Assembly: GCF_003573695.1 (NCBI RefSeq) | Contig: NC_039362.1 | Span: forward strand, 115,113,120-115,177,119 | DNA: 64,000 nt | Reading direction: 5' to 3' | DNA from: Papaver somniferum | Taxonomy: Eukaryota; Streptophyta; Magnoliopsida; Ranunculales; Papaveraceae | Part shown: positions 35,355 through 46,773 of the stretch, one piece after another | Layout of the letters: the number at the start of each line of letters is the position of its first letter | Numbering within the stretch: position 1 is the first letter of the stretch | Translations under genes and position numbers: made by a program | Notes under the pieces: generated by a model | Databases searched by the model: none | Told to the model about the DNA's origin: nothing | What the model saw: the letters and a program-made list of their open reading frames with translations, nothing else

Positions 35355-36780
35355 CACATGTGTAACTGTTGGTTACACATGCATATTTGCATGTGTAACT
35401 TCCAATCACACATTTCATATGCATGTGTAACTCCAAATTACACATGCTTTTTTATGTGTACTAGCTGGTTATACATGCTTGTTTCAGTTTTAGGAGTGTT
35501 TAGTTAGTGAATTTCCTTTAGATTGGTAGATGTAATAGCATTCTAATTATACTGTTTCATATTCATAGTTCGTATTTGTGTATTGTTTCATATTCATAGT
35601 TCATGTATTTGTGTATTGTTAAATTATATTTTTTTACTCTTTGTGCAATATTCATGTAATTGATTGAAATCTAGTTTTGATTGACTATATGATTTTGTAT
35701 AGAGGTTGTGGTCAGTCCATTAACATATTATGTTTCCCTAACTAATGACTGAAACTGCATTTCTGACAGACTGTTGATTCCATTAGCTCTTTTTGGAGTT
35801 GATTTCACTGGTTAGAGGGGAAATTGCTGAGCGTCAGGTAACTTCAATTTTGTGTGTATTATGTTCCTATAAATACATCAGTTTTGTGGAACGTTTATTA
35901 TGAATACACGACACACTTGGAAAAATTAACTTTATCCATGTTTTTCATACTCAATTACCCTTTCTTAGTGTATTTTGCTTTTGATTGATCCAAAATACAC
36001 TAAAGCTTGGAAGTTCATAATAAATGGCATATTCCATATGCAGGTGTAACTCCTAGTTACACTAGTCATATGCATGTGTAACTGAAAGTTACACAAGCCA
36101 GATGCATGTGTATCTCCTACTTACACATGCTATATGCATTGTAACTCTCAGTTACACAAGTCAGCTGGTGTGTAACTGCTGAGTAGACGTCATACTTTAT
36201 TTAGAAGATGCATGTGTAACTCCTAACGACACTTGCTTAGATAAGTCATTAAGTGTATTTCTATGATCTTTGTTGTTCACCTTGTAATTGTTCTATAGTT
36301 TTGGTTCTATGGATTTTTTTTCATCCAACCTAACTCGTGGATGTTTATTTTGTTGCAGATACATAAACATTTTGGAATCGAGGAAGATAAGAAGGGAAGA
36401 TAACATTTTTATTAGAAGATATCGTAGCTTATTTCTAGGATTTCGTTTTACGTATTTCGTGTTTTAGATTTTTTATTGTGTTCAATAACAATTGATGAAT
36501 AGAGAAGTTTTTGTAAATGAAATTATTGTTTCAATTACTGAATATAGGTGTGTAACATCTAGATACACATTTATTATGGATGTGTAACTTCAAAATACAC
36601 ATGCCATATGCATGTGTAACTTTTCGTTACACATGCCATATGCCCATGTTAACTGTTTCACGACGTATGAATGTGTAACTTTTGCGTACACATGCCATAC
36701 AGATATGTAACTTCTAGTTACACATGCCATACGGATGTGTAACTTCTAGTTACACATTCCATATGGATGTGTTAGGAGAT
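35355..36780. repeat. Dispersed palindromic repeat ATGTGTAACT...AGTTACACAT
   Basis: Units of about 30 bp built from AGTTACACATGC, a CATAT centre and GCATGTGTAACT occur in three clusters: 35355-35475, 36035-36235 and 36545-36780. About 20 half-units can be counted. Neighbouring halves are inverted, so each pair can fold into a hairpin with 9-12 bp arms. Spacing is irregular and spacers are related, so this is not a CRISPR array. Confidence 0.75.
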
Positions 36781-36962
36781 GGTGGTGGTGGGAGGCGGTG
36801 GGCGGTGGCGGCGGTTGGTGGTTGGAGGTGGTCGGAGGTGGCTGGCGGTGGTGGTCGGAGGTGGTTTGACGGTGGTGGTGGGAGGTGGCTGGCAGTGGTG
36901 GTCGGAGGTGGCTGGTGGTTGTGGTGGTCGGAGGTGGTTGGTGGTGGTCGAGGTGGTTGGAA
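36773..36962 (+). repeat. G-rich GGTGGT/GGAGGTGG minisatellite
   Basis: About 190 bp is made of variants of GGTGGTGGTCGGAGGTGGCTGGC, with almost no A/T runs. Frames on both strands here are by-products of the repeat. Runs of GG at short spacing could form G-quadruplexes on the plus strand. Confidence 0.8.
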
Positions 36963-39839
36963 CATAATCACATAATATTTTAATAATTTGGGGCCTAGAT
37001 TTAAATTTTATTTAATTATTGGCCTGACAATATATAAAAAGATATGGATGTCTTTTAATAACTCCGAGCCTAGATTTAAACTTCTTTTAATTAATGGCCT
37101 CATATTATGGGTTACCCATGGGTGGGGCGCCTAATTTTCCTGACTGGAAATTCGTGTCAAAATTGGCCGCCGCTTGCTGACGTCATCACCGGAATCCAGT
37201 CACTATTGCCGGGATCCGGTCGCCGGACAATGTCTCCAGTCAGTCACCTGAGTCATTGGAAACTGTCACCAGGCAAGTGTATACTTCCAGCTACTCAACT
37301 CTACTTCTCTGCAGTTCATACATTCACAAAAGTACCATCTAAGCCAAATCCTATTCTTGCGGAAACGTACCAAAAGCGCGAACCGTAGCTCGTATATCCA
37401 GCCGCCAACTCTTGCATCCGACTCATACCCCCTTCACGATTCAGTGAAACTTTACAATCCACACTTTAACTTCCGAAATCCGGCAACCGGGGCCAGTACC
37501 ATCATCTCGCCATTTCTGCTCCGTTTTCGCAAAGTTTCTGCAGCTTCAAAACTTCCCCACAGCACATCAATTCCTGCCGCAACAACCGTCTCTGCATCTG
37601 GCCTGCAACAACACAAGCATTTCACTCTACAGCTCGCCAACACCAAGTACACTGCCGCAACAATTCCATTTGTTCAATACATCCATTTCAAGCCATGTCA
37701 CAACCCATTTACAACTTCTTGTTCACTGCAGCATCTCCTTTTCTTGTTTGCTCAGCATATCACCAGTTCCAGCTCTAGTTTAATGCATATGTGACACAGC
37801 TAATACAATCACCAGCTGCAACAACACAACCACAATCCATCCAACCATTCTTTAGCTGGAACAACGAGTAATCCATAACACATTTCATCATTCACTGCTA
37901 GCCACCACCTGTATCCGTTAGCTCCCAGCCATCAACATCACCACCTGCAATTACACTGCATTCCAACACCATCTGAAACTGTAGCAATTCATTACCACCA
38001 ACTATCAGCACCTGCAATCCATAAGTCTTGCAGCATAACCGCAACACTCCATTCCAGCCTTGCTTTTACTAGAATCATCTGTACCTCAAATTCTTGGCAC
38101 CTGCATACTTGCACAAACCCGCTAAGCCACACCAAATCATCATCTGCAGTTCAAGTTCCCTTGCGAGTTCGCCATCGCTGCAGTTTCATACCATTGCTCC
38201 CTCTGCTTGCTTCCATCTCAACACTCCGAACCCTGCAGACATACATTCACATTCATCATGACTCAGCCAAGGACTCTTCACTGCCTCATTGTACTGCACC
38301 TGCCTTTAGTTGCACCAGTTGCACACTTTTTCACCTAAATCATTAACCACGGACTCATCTCCTCCAATTTCATTGTACTTCTCTGCAACCTGTCACAACC
38401 AACCAATAACCTCAGATGTACAGACCTTCCCTGCACCATAACACAGCTACCCAATTCCCATTGCAACTCAGCCTCCGTTCTCTGTCTGCCAAACTCAAGC
38501 CACTGAAACTCATGAACATCAGCATCATCTCATTCTGTATCTTCAGCTTCCCTGTAAACAATGGCAGCAACATCTCACTTGCAATTGAACCTTCTCTGAT
38601 ACCCACAAATTTTATCTCCACTTGCAGCACAATCTCAATCCAACAAATCCTAGCTGAATCTCCTTCTAACTTACTTAGAACTCGATTTTGAACCGAACCC
38701 ATCTCTTGATTCATGACCAAAAACCCATCAACAACAACACTCTCGATTTCTTGGTTCAAGACTGAATTGAGCAAGAACCCACTCTTCCTTTCTATCCTGA
38801 CTTCGAAATATTCTTCTAATCTTCGATTTTGATCTCAGTTTCATCTCATCAGTCACCTACAGCAGCAGAAACCCAATCTCTTCAAACCCTAACTCCTCTT
38901 GTTCTTCATTTAACTCAAGCTACAATTCAGCTTCCTCTTCAACAATGAACAATAGTTTCTCGATCTCAGATAGATTCATCTCGTCGATCTTTAGACATCG
39001 TCGACTCCATTTCCTCACCTTTCTCATTTCTGTGAACATTGATGGAGCCACCATCGGACTTCAGGCATAGAGAAAACTGAATGATGGTTTCTCTGAAATT
39101 TAGGTTTAGGTAATGATGGAAATTACTTAAGACACCCACAAGAGTGAATATGTGCCACCACATATGGCCTCTTATCCTCCACCGTGCTCCCGATAGCGCT
39201 TTCCTGTGGAACGACGATTCTGCGCTCCTTGCTCCAAATGAACGCTCTTTTCTTCTCTTGAATTCTTCCACCAACAACATCCGTCTTTTACTTCTCAAAT
39301 CCACTTCTCCTCTTCAATTTCTTTTCATCACTAAAGTTGTCATGCTTTTCAGACAATATTTGCATCACTAAAGCCGACATGCTTTTCAGATAGAGATGAA
39401 GAAATAAAAGCAAATAATGAGAAATAATCCGCCTCCAACACTTTTGCCATGTTTGCCTTTTAAGTGACGTTTCTTCTTCTTTTGTTCCAAATGACTCCAA
39501 AGTACCTAAACACTCAAAAGCAAACATAAGATACATAATTTACAAGAAAACTTAGCAAAGAAAGCATAAACAATAGATAAATATTAAGGTGTTTTAGACA
39601 CCTATCACCAAGTTCATCTTATTTTCTTGACGAAAGTCAAAAGATGATCATGTGAAAATCGCCGAGTAACATCTTACATGGTTTGAGTGATACAATCATT
39701 TGGTGTAGACTTGGAATGTTTCGTTATGATTATTTCAATAACTTGAAAATTGATTTGATGCTAATAGTGTGTGAAAACGGCTATTGTCATCCTCTAAGAA
39801 AGTTTCAATGATTGAAATAGAGTTTAGAACTATTGGATT

Positions 39840-40095
39840 ATGAACATAGTATGCATTCTTGCATGCATGTGATCCATGACCGGAACTAGCGAATGCATAC
39901 CCGTATGCGTACTTGCAATTGTGAAATTCCGTGTACCAAGTAAACATACCGGTACGCATACTCGCGTAAGGTATAGGTCCAGAATTTCTGTTGGGTTTTG
40001 GAAGTGTACTAAGGTATGCGTACCCGTTCGCATACTTGCGAACCCAAACTCAGACCGGCTACTTAAGTATGCGTACCCGTTTGCATACTTGAGTG
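39840..40095 (+). repeat. GTACGC/GCGTAC module in family-A LTR
   Basis: Motifs GTATGCGTAC, GGTACGCATAC, GTACCCG and GCGTACCCGT recur at 20-60 bp spacing in the upstream part of the A solo LTR. They are diverged copies of the palindrome GTACGCGTAC seen more cleanly in the LTRs at 46140 and 52010. Confidence 0.6.
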
Positions 40096-40561
40096 GTTAA
40101 AGTTCTAAAATCGGTTTGTTCATGAACTAATACATTTATATATTAAGGAATGCATTCTTTGCAAACCGTGGCTATAATGTTCATGAATTGTTTCGAGTGA
40201 ATCAAACCGATTTGCTTCAATTGTGTTCTTGTATACTTTTATGAGAATATAGAAATTGAACAATTCTTTAACTAGTTTCATTTGAGTCATTTGAACTAGT
40301 TATGGTTAAGATGAATAAGGTTGATATGAGAGTGTTCATATAGCTAACCTCGGTTAACAACTGTTGAGCCAACATGGTGTACACGTTTAGGTACGGTTAC
40401 ATAAACCTAAATGAGGGTACATTTCATCAGTGTATAACAAGATAAGTTCGATCTAACAGTTGAAAGATATTAGCTTAAATCTAATCAAGTTTTCATCTAA
40501 CAGTGAATATTGAATGCTTTGTTACCAAGGTAACTTAGATTGCAAACCCTGATTTGAAAAC

Positions 40562-40569
40562 TATATAAA
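40562..40569 (+). promoter_or_regulatory. LTR TATA box (A solo LTR)
   Basis: TATATAAA follows CCCTGATTTGAAAAC, a context repeated at all family-A LTR TATA boxes (46766, 52669, 55295). Confidence 0.6.
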
Positions 40570-41718
40570 GGAGAACTCTAACAACTGGGAAACCTAATCC
40601 CCACACCTCCTGTGTGATACTAGTTGTATAAGCTAGTGTCGATTCTCTTTTAACCTTAGGTTTTCACGAAACCCTGTAGGTTAACGACTTGATGACTTCA
40701 TTGGGATTGTGAAGCCAGACCCAACTATTTTCTCTGTAGTTGCGTGTTCTGATCTTGTTGTTTCTACCGTATTGAGTATTATCTTCTCTAAGATTTGCTC
40801 GAGATTTACTCTCCGATAGGCAAGATAAAAAGTAGTCACAAACATCTTCTTCTCATCGTTTGTGATTCCACAATATCTTGTTTCGCTACCATACGATAAA
40901 GATTATTCTGAGGTGATTGATAATACTAGGCTGTTCTTCGGGAATATAAGTCCGGCTTATCAATTGGTTCCTGTGCACATTGATTTATCAAAATACGGAA
41001 CACAACTTGTAGGTATTTCTGTGAGAGACATATTTATCTATTCCAATAGACTTTTCTGTGTGAGACAGATTTGTTTATCAAGTCTTCGACTTTTGAGTCG
41101 TAACAACTCTTAGTTGTGGGTGAGATCAGCTAAGGGAATCAAGTGTGTAGTATCCTGCTGGGATCAGAGACGTAAGGAGCACAACTGTACCTTGAATCAG
41201 TGTGAGATTGATTAGGGTTAAACTACATTCCAGTCCGACGTTCATTGGTAGTAGGCTAGGGTCTGTAGCGGCTTAATACCATGTGGTATTCAAAGCTGGA
41301 CTAGGTTCCGGGGTTTTTCTGCATTTGCGGTTTTCCTCGCTATCAAAATTCTGGTGTCTGTGTTATTTCTTTTCCTCATTATATTTTGTTATATAATTGA
41401 AATATCACAGGTTGTGCATTGAATCGATCAATTGGTAAATCCAACCTTTGGTTGTTGATTGAAATTGATTGATCCTTGAACATTGGTCTTTGGTACCGTT
41501 CAAGTTACTTCTCTTATATTCAATCGGGCTCGTAAATTCCTATTTGCTGATTGCAGATTGAATTGAGAGATAGAGATATAAAAATCTTTGATATACTTTT
41601 CTCTAGATTGAGTATGACTGTCTAGTTGAATCTCTTGAAAGTATATTGGAGTTTGTCTATTCAGATTACCAGACGAAATATTGGGTGTGGTTGTTGTACC
41701 CCCCGCTTTTTTAGGTAT

Positions 41719-43410
41719 GCCAACCAAGGAGATTATATAGTGTCGTTCCTAGATTCTTCACATGTAGCTAGGGTTTGGAGTAACGGTTTTGTGGGTACAT
41801 CTCTTGCAACCCTCATAGGACAAAACTCGGCCACTAGAGCCACCTAGCACTAGTCCAAAAGAGGTTGTTAATAACGCTTCAAGTGTGGATTAAATGATGG
41901 ACCAGAATGTGAATAGGTTTTGACGAACAAATTCAGTAATAAAACATGAAAAAAGTTGGCAGATTATTTATCTCACAATTACTAGCGTGATTTAATGGTA
42001 ACCCATTAAATCAAAAAAGTGAGTCCGATAAATATTTTATGTTTATACCAATAGATTTTGTGACCTACATTAGTACAGTACGAACATGTTTGGTTGACCA
42101 AAGATTCGAGAAAATCAACATATTCTGCAGATAGACACAATTGAAATGGACCTGATATTTTAATGATAGAATTTTCATTAGTAAGTGAAAAGTCCATTAT
42201 ATCCTCCAAAGTATTTGATGAAAAATTATCAAGGTATTTGTCAAGATTGACATGAGTATTGCTAGATTCATCAAAGTTGAAAACTTTAGCCAAGAGAGCT
42301 ACGCTTGAAATATCTTTCTCACCAGAATCATAATGATTATATGTTCATCAAGAGTTGCAGCAAAACCCTTTTTGCCAATGTATTTTCTGCGATTTGTACA
42401 CTCATTAGCAAAGTGACTGAATCTTCTACACTTGAAGTACTGAGGCATATCCTTATCATCATTATCGTTAGAATCCATGTTTTTAGAAGGAACAATATTA
42501 TGTGGCTTATTTGATGATGAGGGTTTTTATCTAGAGAAATGTTTATTTCTCTTCCTGAGAAGATCGCTAAACTGTCTTGTGATAAGAGATGCATAATTAT
42601 CAAGATCTTCATCTGATAACTCATGAACATCAACAAGTTCTTTATTATAGTATTTTGAAGGCAATACTTTCACTTTTATCCAGTACTTTCGTGTTTTTGA
42701 GTATTTTGAAGGCAATACTTTTTCCAATTTTAGTTTATTGTTTATGATGAAAGATCTTTAACTTCCCAACTAGGCTGAATCTGGAAAGTGTTGTAAGATC
42801 GTTTCCTTCAGTGATGTCATGTTTCTTAGACTAGTACCGATAGCTGGAAAAGATCTCAGAACTTTCATCATAATATCCCTTTCCGTAATAGTCATGCCCT
42901 GCTTCAAAAAAATAAAATAAAATAAATAGTCATGCCTAACGCATGAGATGCATTCACTATCTCGGGCAATTTTTGATTAAATTCCTCAAATGAATCTTCA
43001 TCATCCATACGAAGGTTCTTCTAGTCAGAAGTAAAGTTTTGAAGCGTAGCCTTATTCTCTACATTATTCCCCTTCAAATACGTTTTCTAAGATATCCAAA
43101 GTTTGCTTCGACGTGGTGGACGTAGACACATGATGTTGAAGATCTTGGCTTATGCCATGGATGATAGCGTTCATTCCAACTGAATTATGCTTATCATCAT
43201 TGATTTCTTCATTGCTATACGTAGCTGCATCTTTTGAAACATTTCTTGTACCTTAAGTAACTGTTGGAAGATTATACCCCTTTGTAACAAGTACCCATGT
43301 CTGAAAGTCACGAGCTTGTAAGATGGAGCGTATATATACTTTTTACCATAGGTAATTTGTGTCATCGAAGATTGGTGGTACGTTAATAAAGATTGCACAA
43401 AGTTGTGTAG
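41719..43410 (-). pseudogene. gag: Inverted copia gag remnant (N-terminal to zinc-knuckle part)
   Basis: Read leftwards from about 43410, the translation follows the gag of the element at 60248: first NVPPIFDDTNYLW, then NAIIHGISQDLQHHV, then FNQKLPEIVNASHALG (about 42985), then SLVGKLKIF, then FSHFANEC at about 42390 (zinc knuckle with its first Cys lost). A second knuckle-like CSYCTNVGHKIYW lies at about 42065. Frames change repeatedly, so it is dead. It is the 5' half of the minus-strand remnant that resumes at 17421. UBN2-type gag domains of this kind belong to Ty1/copia elements. Confidence 0.7.
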
Positions 43411-45458
43411 TGGATTTATTATTCTTATTATCCGACTTAAATTTGTTTGGGATCTTAGTTGGTGCTATACGTTCTCACAATGTTTTATCTAATTCCAAGT
43501 ATTCTTCGGGATTGGTCCTTGCAAATTTTTATGACGACAATCCATATTCTGATTTATATTTAATTTTTTTCTTGTTTGTTGAGGTTGAAAACGATGTTGA
43601 AGGGGCCACTTCTTTTCCTCGTTTTAGTCTTATTTGTTTTCCCGATCTTGTCAATATACACAGAACCCTTATTATCCTTGGTTGCTTCTTTTCCACTTCT
43701 CTTACAGACCATTTTAAACCGATAATATCGGCCTTGTTATCCATAAATTAGTGCGGAATTGATTTTGGTTCCATGTTCCTCATCCCAACTCATTTCTTCA
43801 GCTTTACTTCCCCATGTCTACATGGATGTAAGATCAAATATAAAGTTAGTAAAGCTTTAGAATATACTTACAAAATAAAGTCAAACATCAAATTAGTTAC
43901 ATACCAAGTAACTCTGTAAGTGATCTTTGGTATCTTAGTAAATGATGTCAACAAATGGAGATTGATTGTCAATTGGTACAGCTTCAACAAGTACAATCTA
44001 CAAGAATTTCACGATGATAAATGATTAAAACGTGAAATTGCTTAAACGCCGAGTTAATTCGATAATTTGATCATAAAATGACCTTTAAATTTAAAACGGT
44101 TCGACCGACTAATACGAATCAAATGACTTTGTTTTTGTTCCAAAAACTCAAAACAAATGTTCGGCTGATTCAGGAAACTAAATTACTAGCCGAAACTTTA
44201 AATTGAGTTTTTTTCTAAACAAAAGCAAGTTTGGTTGATTAAAGAAAAATATGTTTTAATCGAACTTATACCTTGTAAGTTCAACAAAATTATTGTGTTT
44301 CGCATTAGCCGAACTGTTCTTCAATACGAGGTTCGGTCATCAAATTATTATCAGAACCTATCTCTGTTGCGAAGAACATGTTAAAAAAAATAATTTTTTA
44401 ACAATTCAACCTACAAAATGGACACTAAGCACCATCTAGAAGTTTAGTTGTATATTATTAGTATAAGGTTCCTCATCCATGTACTCGTCTTCAGGATTTG
44501 GCTCATAAAGATTATCATCTTGTGCTTGAGGTAGAGGTTGAAGTAAGTTTGAGTTTCGGTAAAATCATTCTCATAATCCAAAAAATAAGTCATATCCAGA
44601 TCAACACTGTTATGGATGTGTATTTCTGGGCTTCACGAGATGAAAATTCAGCTTCCTCACCTGAATCACACATTTATAACCAATCACAAAAATCTTAAAG
44701 AAAGGTTTTCTTCTTCAACTTAGTTTTTCTTCTCTCAAAATAACTTATTGATCTTTAACACTAACTTTTATAAATCCATTTATTTTAACCACTAATCAAT
44801 ATTATTAACCACTACTCCTAACATTAATACTAGTAGGATAAATGTAATATTTCCATTATGAAAATCAGGTAGATAGGGGGCTTTTGATTTTGATATCTAA
44901 CGACACAATTTTGGTATTATTTTCGAATTCTTCATAGCTTACTGAAGAATTATAAATGTGTTGGTTATATTTGCACCTTAAGTTTTAGGATCTTTTTTAA
45001 GATTTATCTCGTCGTACTCTTTTTCCTTCGTCAAGGCCTTCTCTCTATGGGTTTTCCTTGTCAAGGTTTTAATGAGGCAACACACATCCAACTCTGTATC
45101 ATGCTCATTCTTCTAGGATATCAACGACTTTATTATTTAGTGTTATTTATGTTTTTATTTATCTTCCTTTTCTTGTAATTATTCTTTTATGCATGTTTTT
45201 TTTGGTGGTGAATTTTTGAATAAAATGAAAATTATAAAATCGCCTTTGCCCAGTAGCAGAAATATAAAATTTAAATATTGCTGGCTTTGTATCAAAAATA
45301 TGGAGTCCGTGTTTATATCATATTCCACAAGAGAATTAAGATTACAAATTTTATTAATTGATACAAGTATCCTATACTGGTCATATATGTAGCCTCTCTA
45401 AATAAATATACATCTATACAACTAGGGATTTACCCAGCTGAACTTTTAATATTTTATA
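43411..45458. other. Unassigned 2-kb stretch with minus-strand coding-like fragments
   Basis: The gag match stops abruptly at about 43410. Frames at 43529-43744 (minus) and 43359-43751 (plus) overlap; the minus one is Lys/Arg-rich, and a Glu/Asp-rich minus-strand piece (LYEPNPEDEYMDEEP) lies near 44470-44515. The stretch between 43780 and 44700 repeats CCGAAC/GTTCGG words. It could be a decayed DNA transposon or gene fragment with introns; I do not recognise the family. Confidence 0.3.
44985..45110 (+). repeat. Possible other copia LTR fragment
   Basis: CTTTTTCCTTCGTCAAGG...GGGTTTTCCTTGTCAAGG, then TTTTAATGAGGCAAC, resembles a motif common near the 3' end of many plant copia LTRs. No boundaries or TSD are visible. 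Confidence 0.3.
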
Positions 45459-46099
45459 TATATTGTTAGAGCACTGCTGGTCGAACTCGCAAGCGTTGCT
45501 ATTGTTAGAGCATTGCTCGGTCGAACTCGCATGTGTTGCTATCTCAAGCATGTTTGTCAAGTTTAGTTGTCAAAACTATATGTTTTGATTTCTAGACTAC
45601 TTATAGCTAAGTCTCGGTTTAGAACAGTTTAGTGCAGTTGAGCTCCAGACTCCATGTTGATCATCTTACGAAGACGAAGAACTACTCAAGCAACCAGTGG
45701 AACTTCATACGATTAAAAGGTATGTGGAGACTTGAACTTATCTATCAGTCAAAAGTCTATCTACTCTATCTCCTACTCTTGAGACAAAGTCGTATAAGTA
45801 TGATAGTTTTCATACATACACATTTGCTATTTCGAGCCGAGTTTACTCGCTTATCTTTTTCTCGAAATATGTGTTGGTAAGCTTTCGCTTTAACCACTTT
45901 TCATCTTACCCCGTGACAAAAGTCATGATGACGTTTCAATGTTGAAAATAAATTTGATGACGATAGTTGTGAATAACGACTGTTATAACATTATAGAAGA
46001 ATGTTTCAATGATTGAAATGTAGAGTTGAGATTACGTAACCAACTATGGATATAAGCATATATAGTGTGTTCGCACATTAGTGTATAAATCCATGTACC

Positions 46100-46325
46100 G
46101 GAAACCAAGTGTGTGCATATGTGTGCATACGGTATTGGTGAAGGAGACAGGTTGGGTACGCGTACCAGCGGAAGTTTTCGAACCGAAAATTTCTGTTGAG
46201 TTTATAAGTTTGCAAACTGTTAAACCAATCACCTTAGGTACGCATACCCATACGTGTACCGACGGAAGTTTGTAAACTCAAATCCTGTAGTTATGGTACA
46301 CGTACCCGTACGCGTACCCAAGCTG
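46100..46325 (+). repeat. GTACGCGTAC palindrome module
   Basis: GTACGCGTAC (46157), GTACGCATAC (46237), ACGTGTAC (46254), ACACGTAC (46300) and GTACGCGTAC (46309) recur with GGAAGTTT-like spacers. The 3' LTR has the same module at 52010-52200. Confidence 0.7.
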
Positions 46326-46765
46326 GTTATATTTCTCAAATAATAAATCAATAAGGAATGCAATCTTTGCAAACCGTGGCTATATTGTTCATGAATTCAT
46401 TCAAGTGAATCAAACCGATTTTGTTTCAATTGTGTTTATTCACAAAGACCTAAGCAATTGAACAACTCTTCAACTAGTTCTTATGAGTCATTTGAACTAG
46501 TTATGTGAAGAATATGAATACGGTTAATATGAAAGTGCTCATATGGCTAATCATTGGTTAACTATTTGTGAACCAACTAAGTGTACACGTTTAGGTACGA
46601 TTACTCAAACCTAAATGAAATACATTTCATTTGTGTGTGACAAGCTAAGTTTTGATCTAACGGTCGAAAGATATTAGCTTGGTTAAATCAGGTTTTTCAT
46701 CTAACGGTGAATATTGAATGCTTTGTTACCAAGGTAACTTGGATTGCAAACCCTGATTTGAAAAC

Positions 46766-46773
46766 TATATAAA
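46766..46773 (+). promoter_or_regulatory. LTR TATA box (5' LTR)
   Basis: TATATAAA. The sequence immediately downstream, where transcription would start, carries the about 60-bp deletion seen against the 3' LTR. Confidence 0.6.

Larger units (their letters stand above)
34227..37140. mobile_element. Mutator-like non-autonomous element (2.9 kb)
   Basis: The insertion is defined by comparison with the other Athila LTR, which is uninterrupted at 18840-18860. Flanks TAATTGGAAA (34217-34226) and TGACTGGAAA (37141-37150) each differ by one base from the intact TAACTGGAAA, so a 10-bp duplication fits; Mutator-like elements make 9-11 bp TSDs. Ends are weakly inverted (GTGAAAAATACTAG and, inverted, GGAAAATTAGGCG). 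Inside are a TATA-like sequence, a CT-rich leader, several intron-like GT...AG stretches, a palindrome array and a G-rich minisatellite. No transposase is seen. The gene-like start suggests captured host sequence (Pack-MULE type), which is inferred. Confidence 0.6.
17819..39607 (-). mobile_element. Athila-type Ty3/gypsy element with two nested insertions
   Basis: The element begins TGATCGCAGTCG at 17819 and ends ACACCTATCA at 39607, with CCAAG on both sides (17814-17818, 39608-39612). Both LTRs are about 3.49 kb once nested elements are removed, and they are very similar. Gag-protease lies on the minus strand (30762-32873), so the right LTR is the 5' LTR. A primer site complementary to an Asp-tRNA-type 3' end adjoins the right LTR, and a polypurine tract adjoins the left LTR. 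Internal sequence is only 3.9 kb; reverse transcriptase, RNase H and integrase are absent, so the copy is non-autonomous. Long LTRs, protease motif and primer type fit the Athila lineage. Confidence 0.85.
33194..39607 (-). repeat. Athila 5' LTR (right), interrupted by Mutator-like element
   Basis: LTR sequence lies at 33194-34226 and 37151-39607 with an inserted 2.9 kb. It matches the left LTR over its whole length with only scattered differences. It also ends ACACCTATCA. Open frames in it (37107-37794, 38412-38774, 39288-39536) have counterparts in the other LTR and are not genes. Confidence 0.85.
17422..41713 (+). mobile_element. Family-A solo LTR split by Athila element
   Basis: Starts TGTTAGAGCACTGCTCGG at 17422 and ends CCCCCGCTTTTTTA at 41713 (terminal CA decayed to TA). 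Flanks are GGTAT at 17417-17421 and 41714-41718, an exact TSD. The LTR body is 17422-17818 plus 39613-41713, about 2.5 kb, the same size as the other A LTRs. Joining the two halves at the CCAAG duplication restores the LTR reading. It holds the variable palindrome module (39840-40095), a TATA box and the conserved GGGGTTTTTCTGCATTTGCGG-like block near 41310. No primer site follows, so it is a solo LTR. Confidence 0.85.

Noticed and set aside
35355..36780. CRISPR-like repeat-spacer array
   Set aside because: Repeats are inverted, irregularly spaced and diverged, spacers are related, and the context is a plant genome.
36724..36975. Gly/Trp-rich and Pro-rich frames on both strands
   Set aside because: Translation of the G-rich minisatellite; no start context or unique sequence.
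43359..43751. 130-codon plus-strand frame
   Set aside because: Starts inside the inverted gag remnant and continues into unassigned sequence; hydrophobic composition comes from reading the antisense of a Lys-rich frame.
45464..45540. Tandem duplication of the LTR start
   Set aside because: The TSDs TATAT and GCTAT at the far ends show nested insertion, not tandem duplication.
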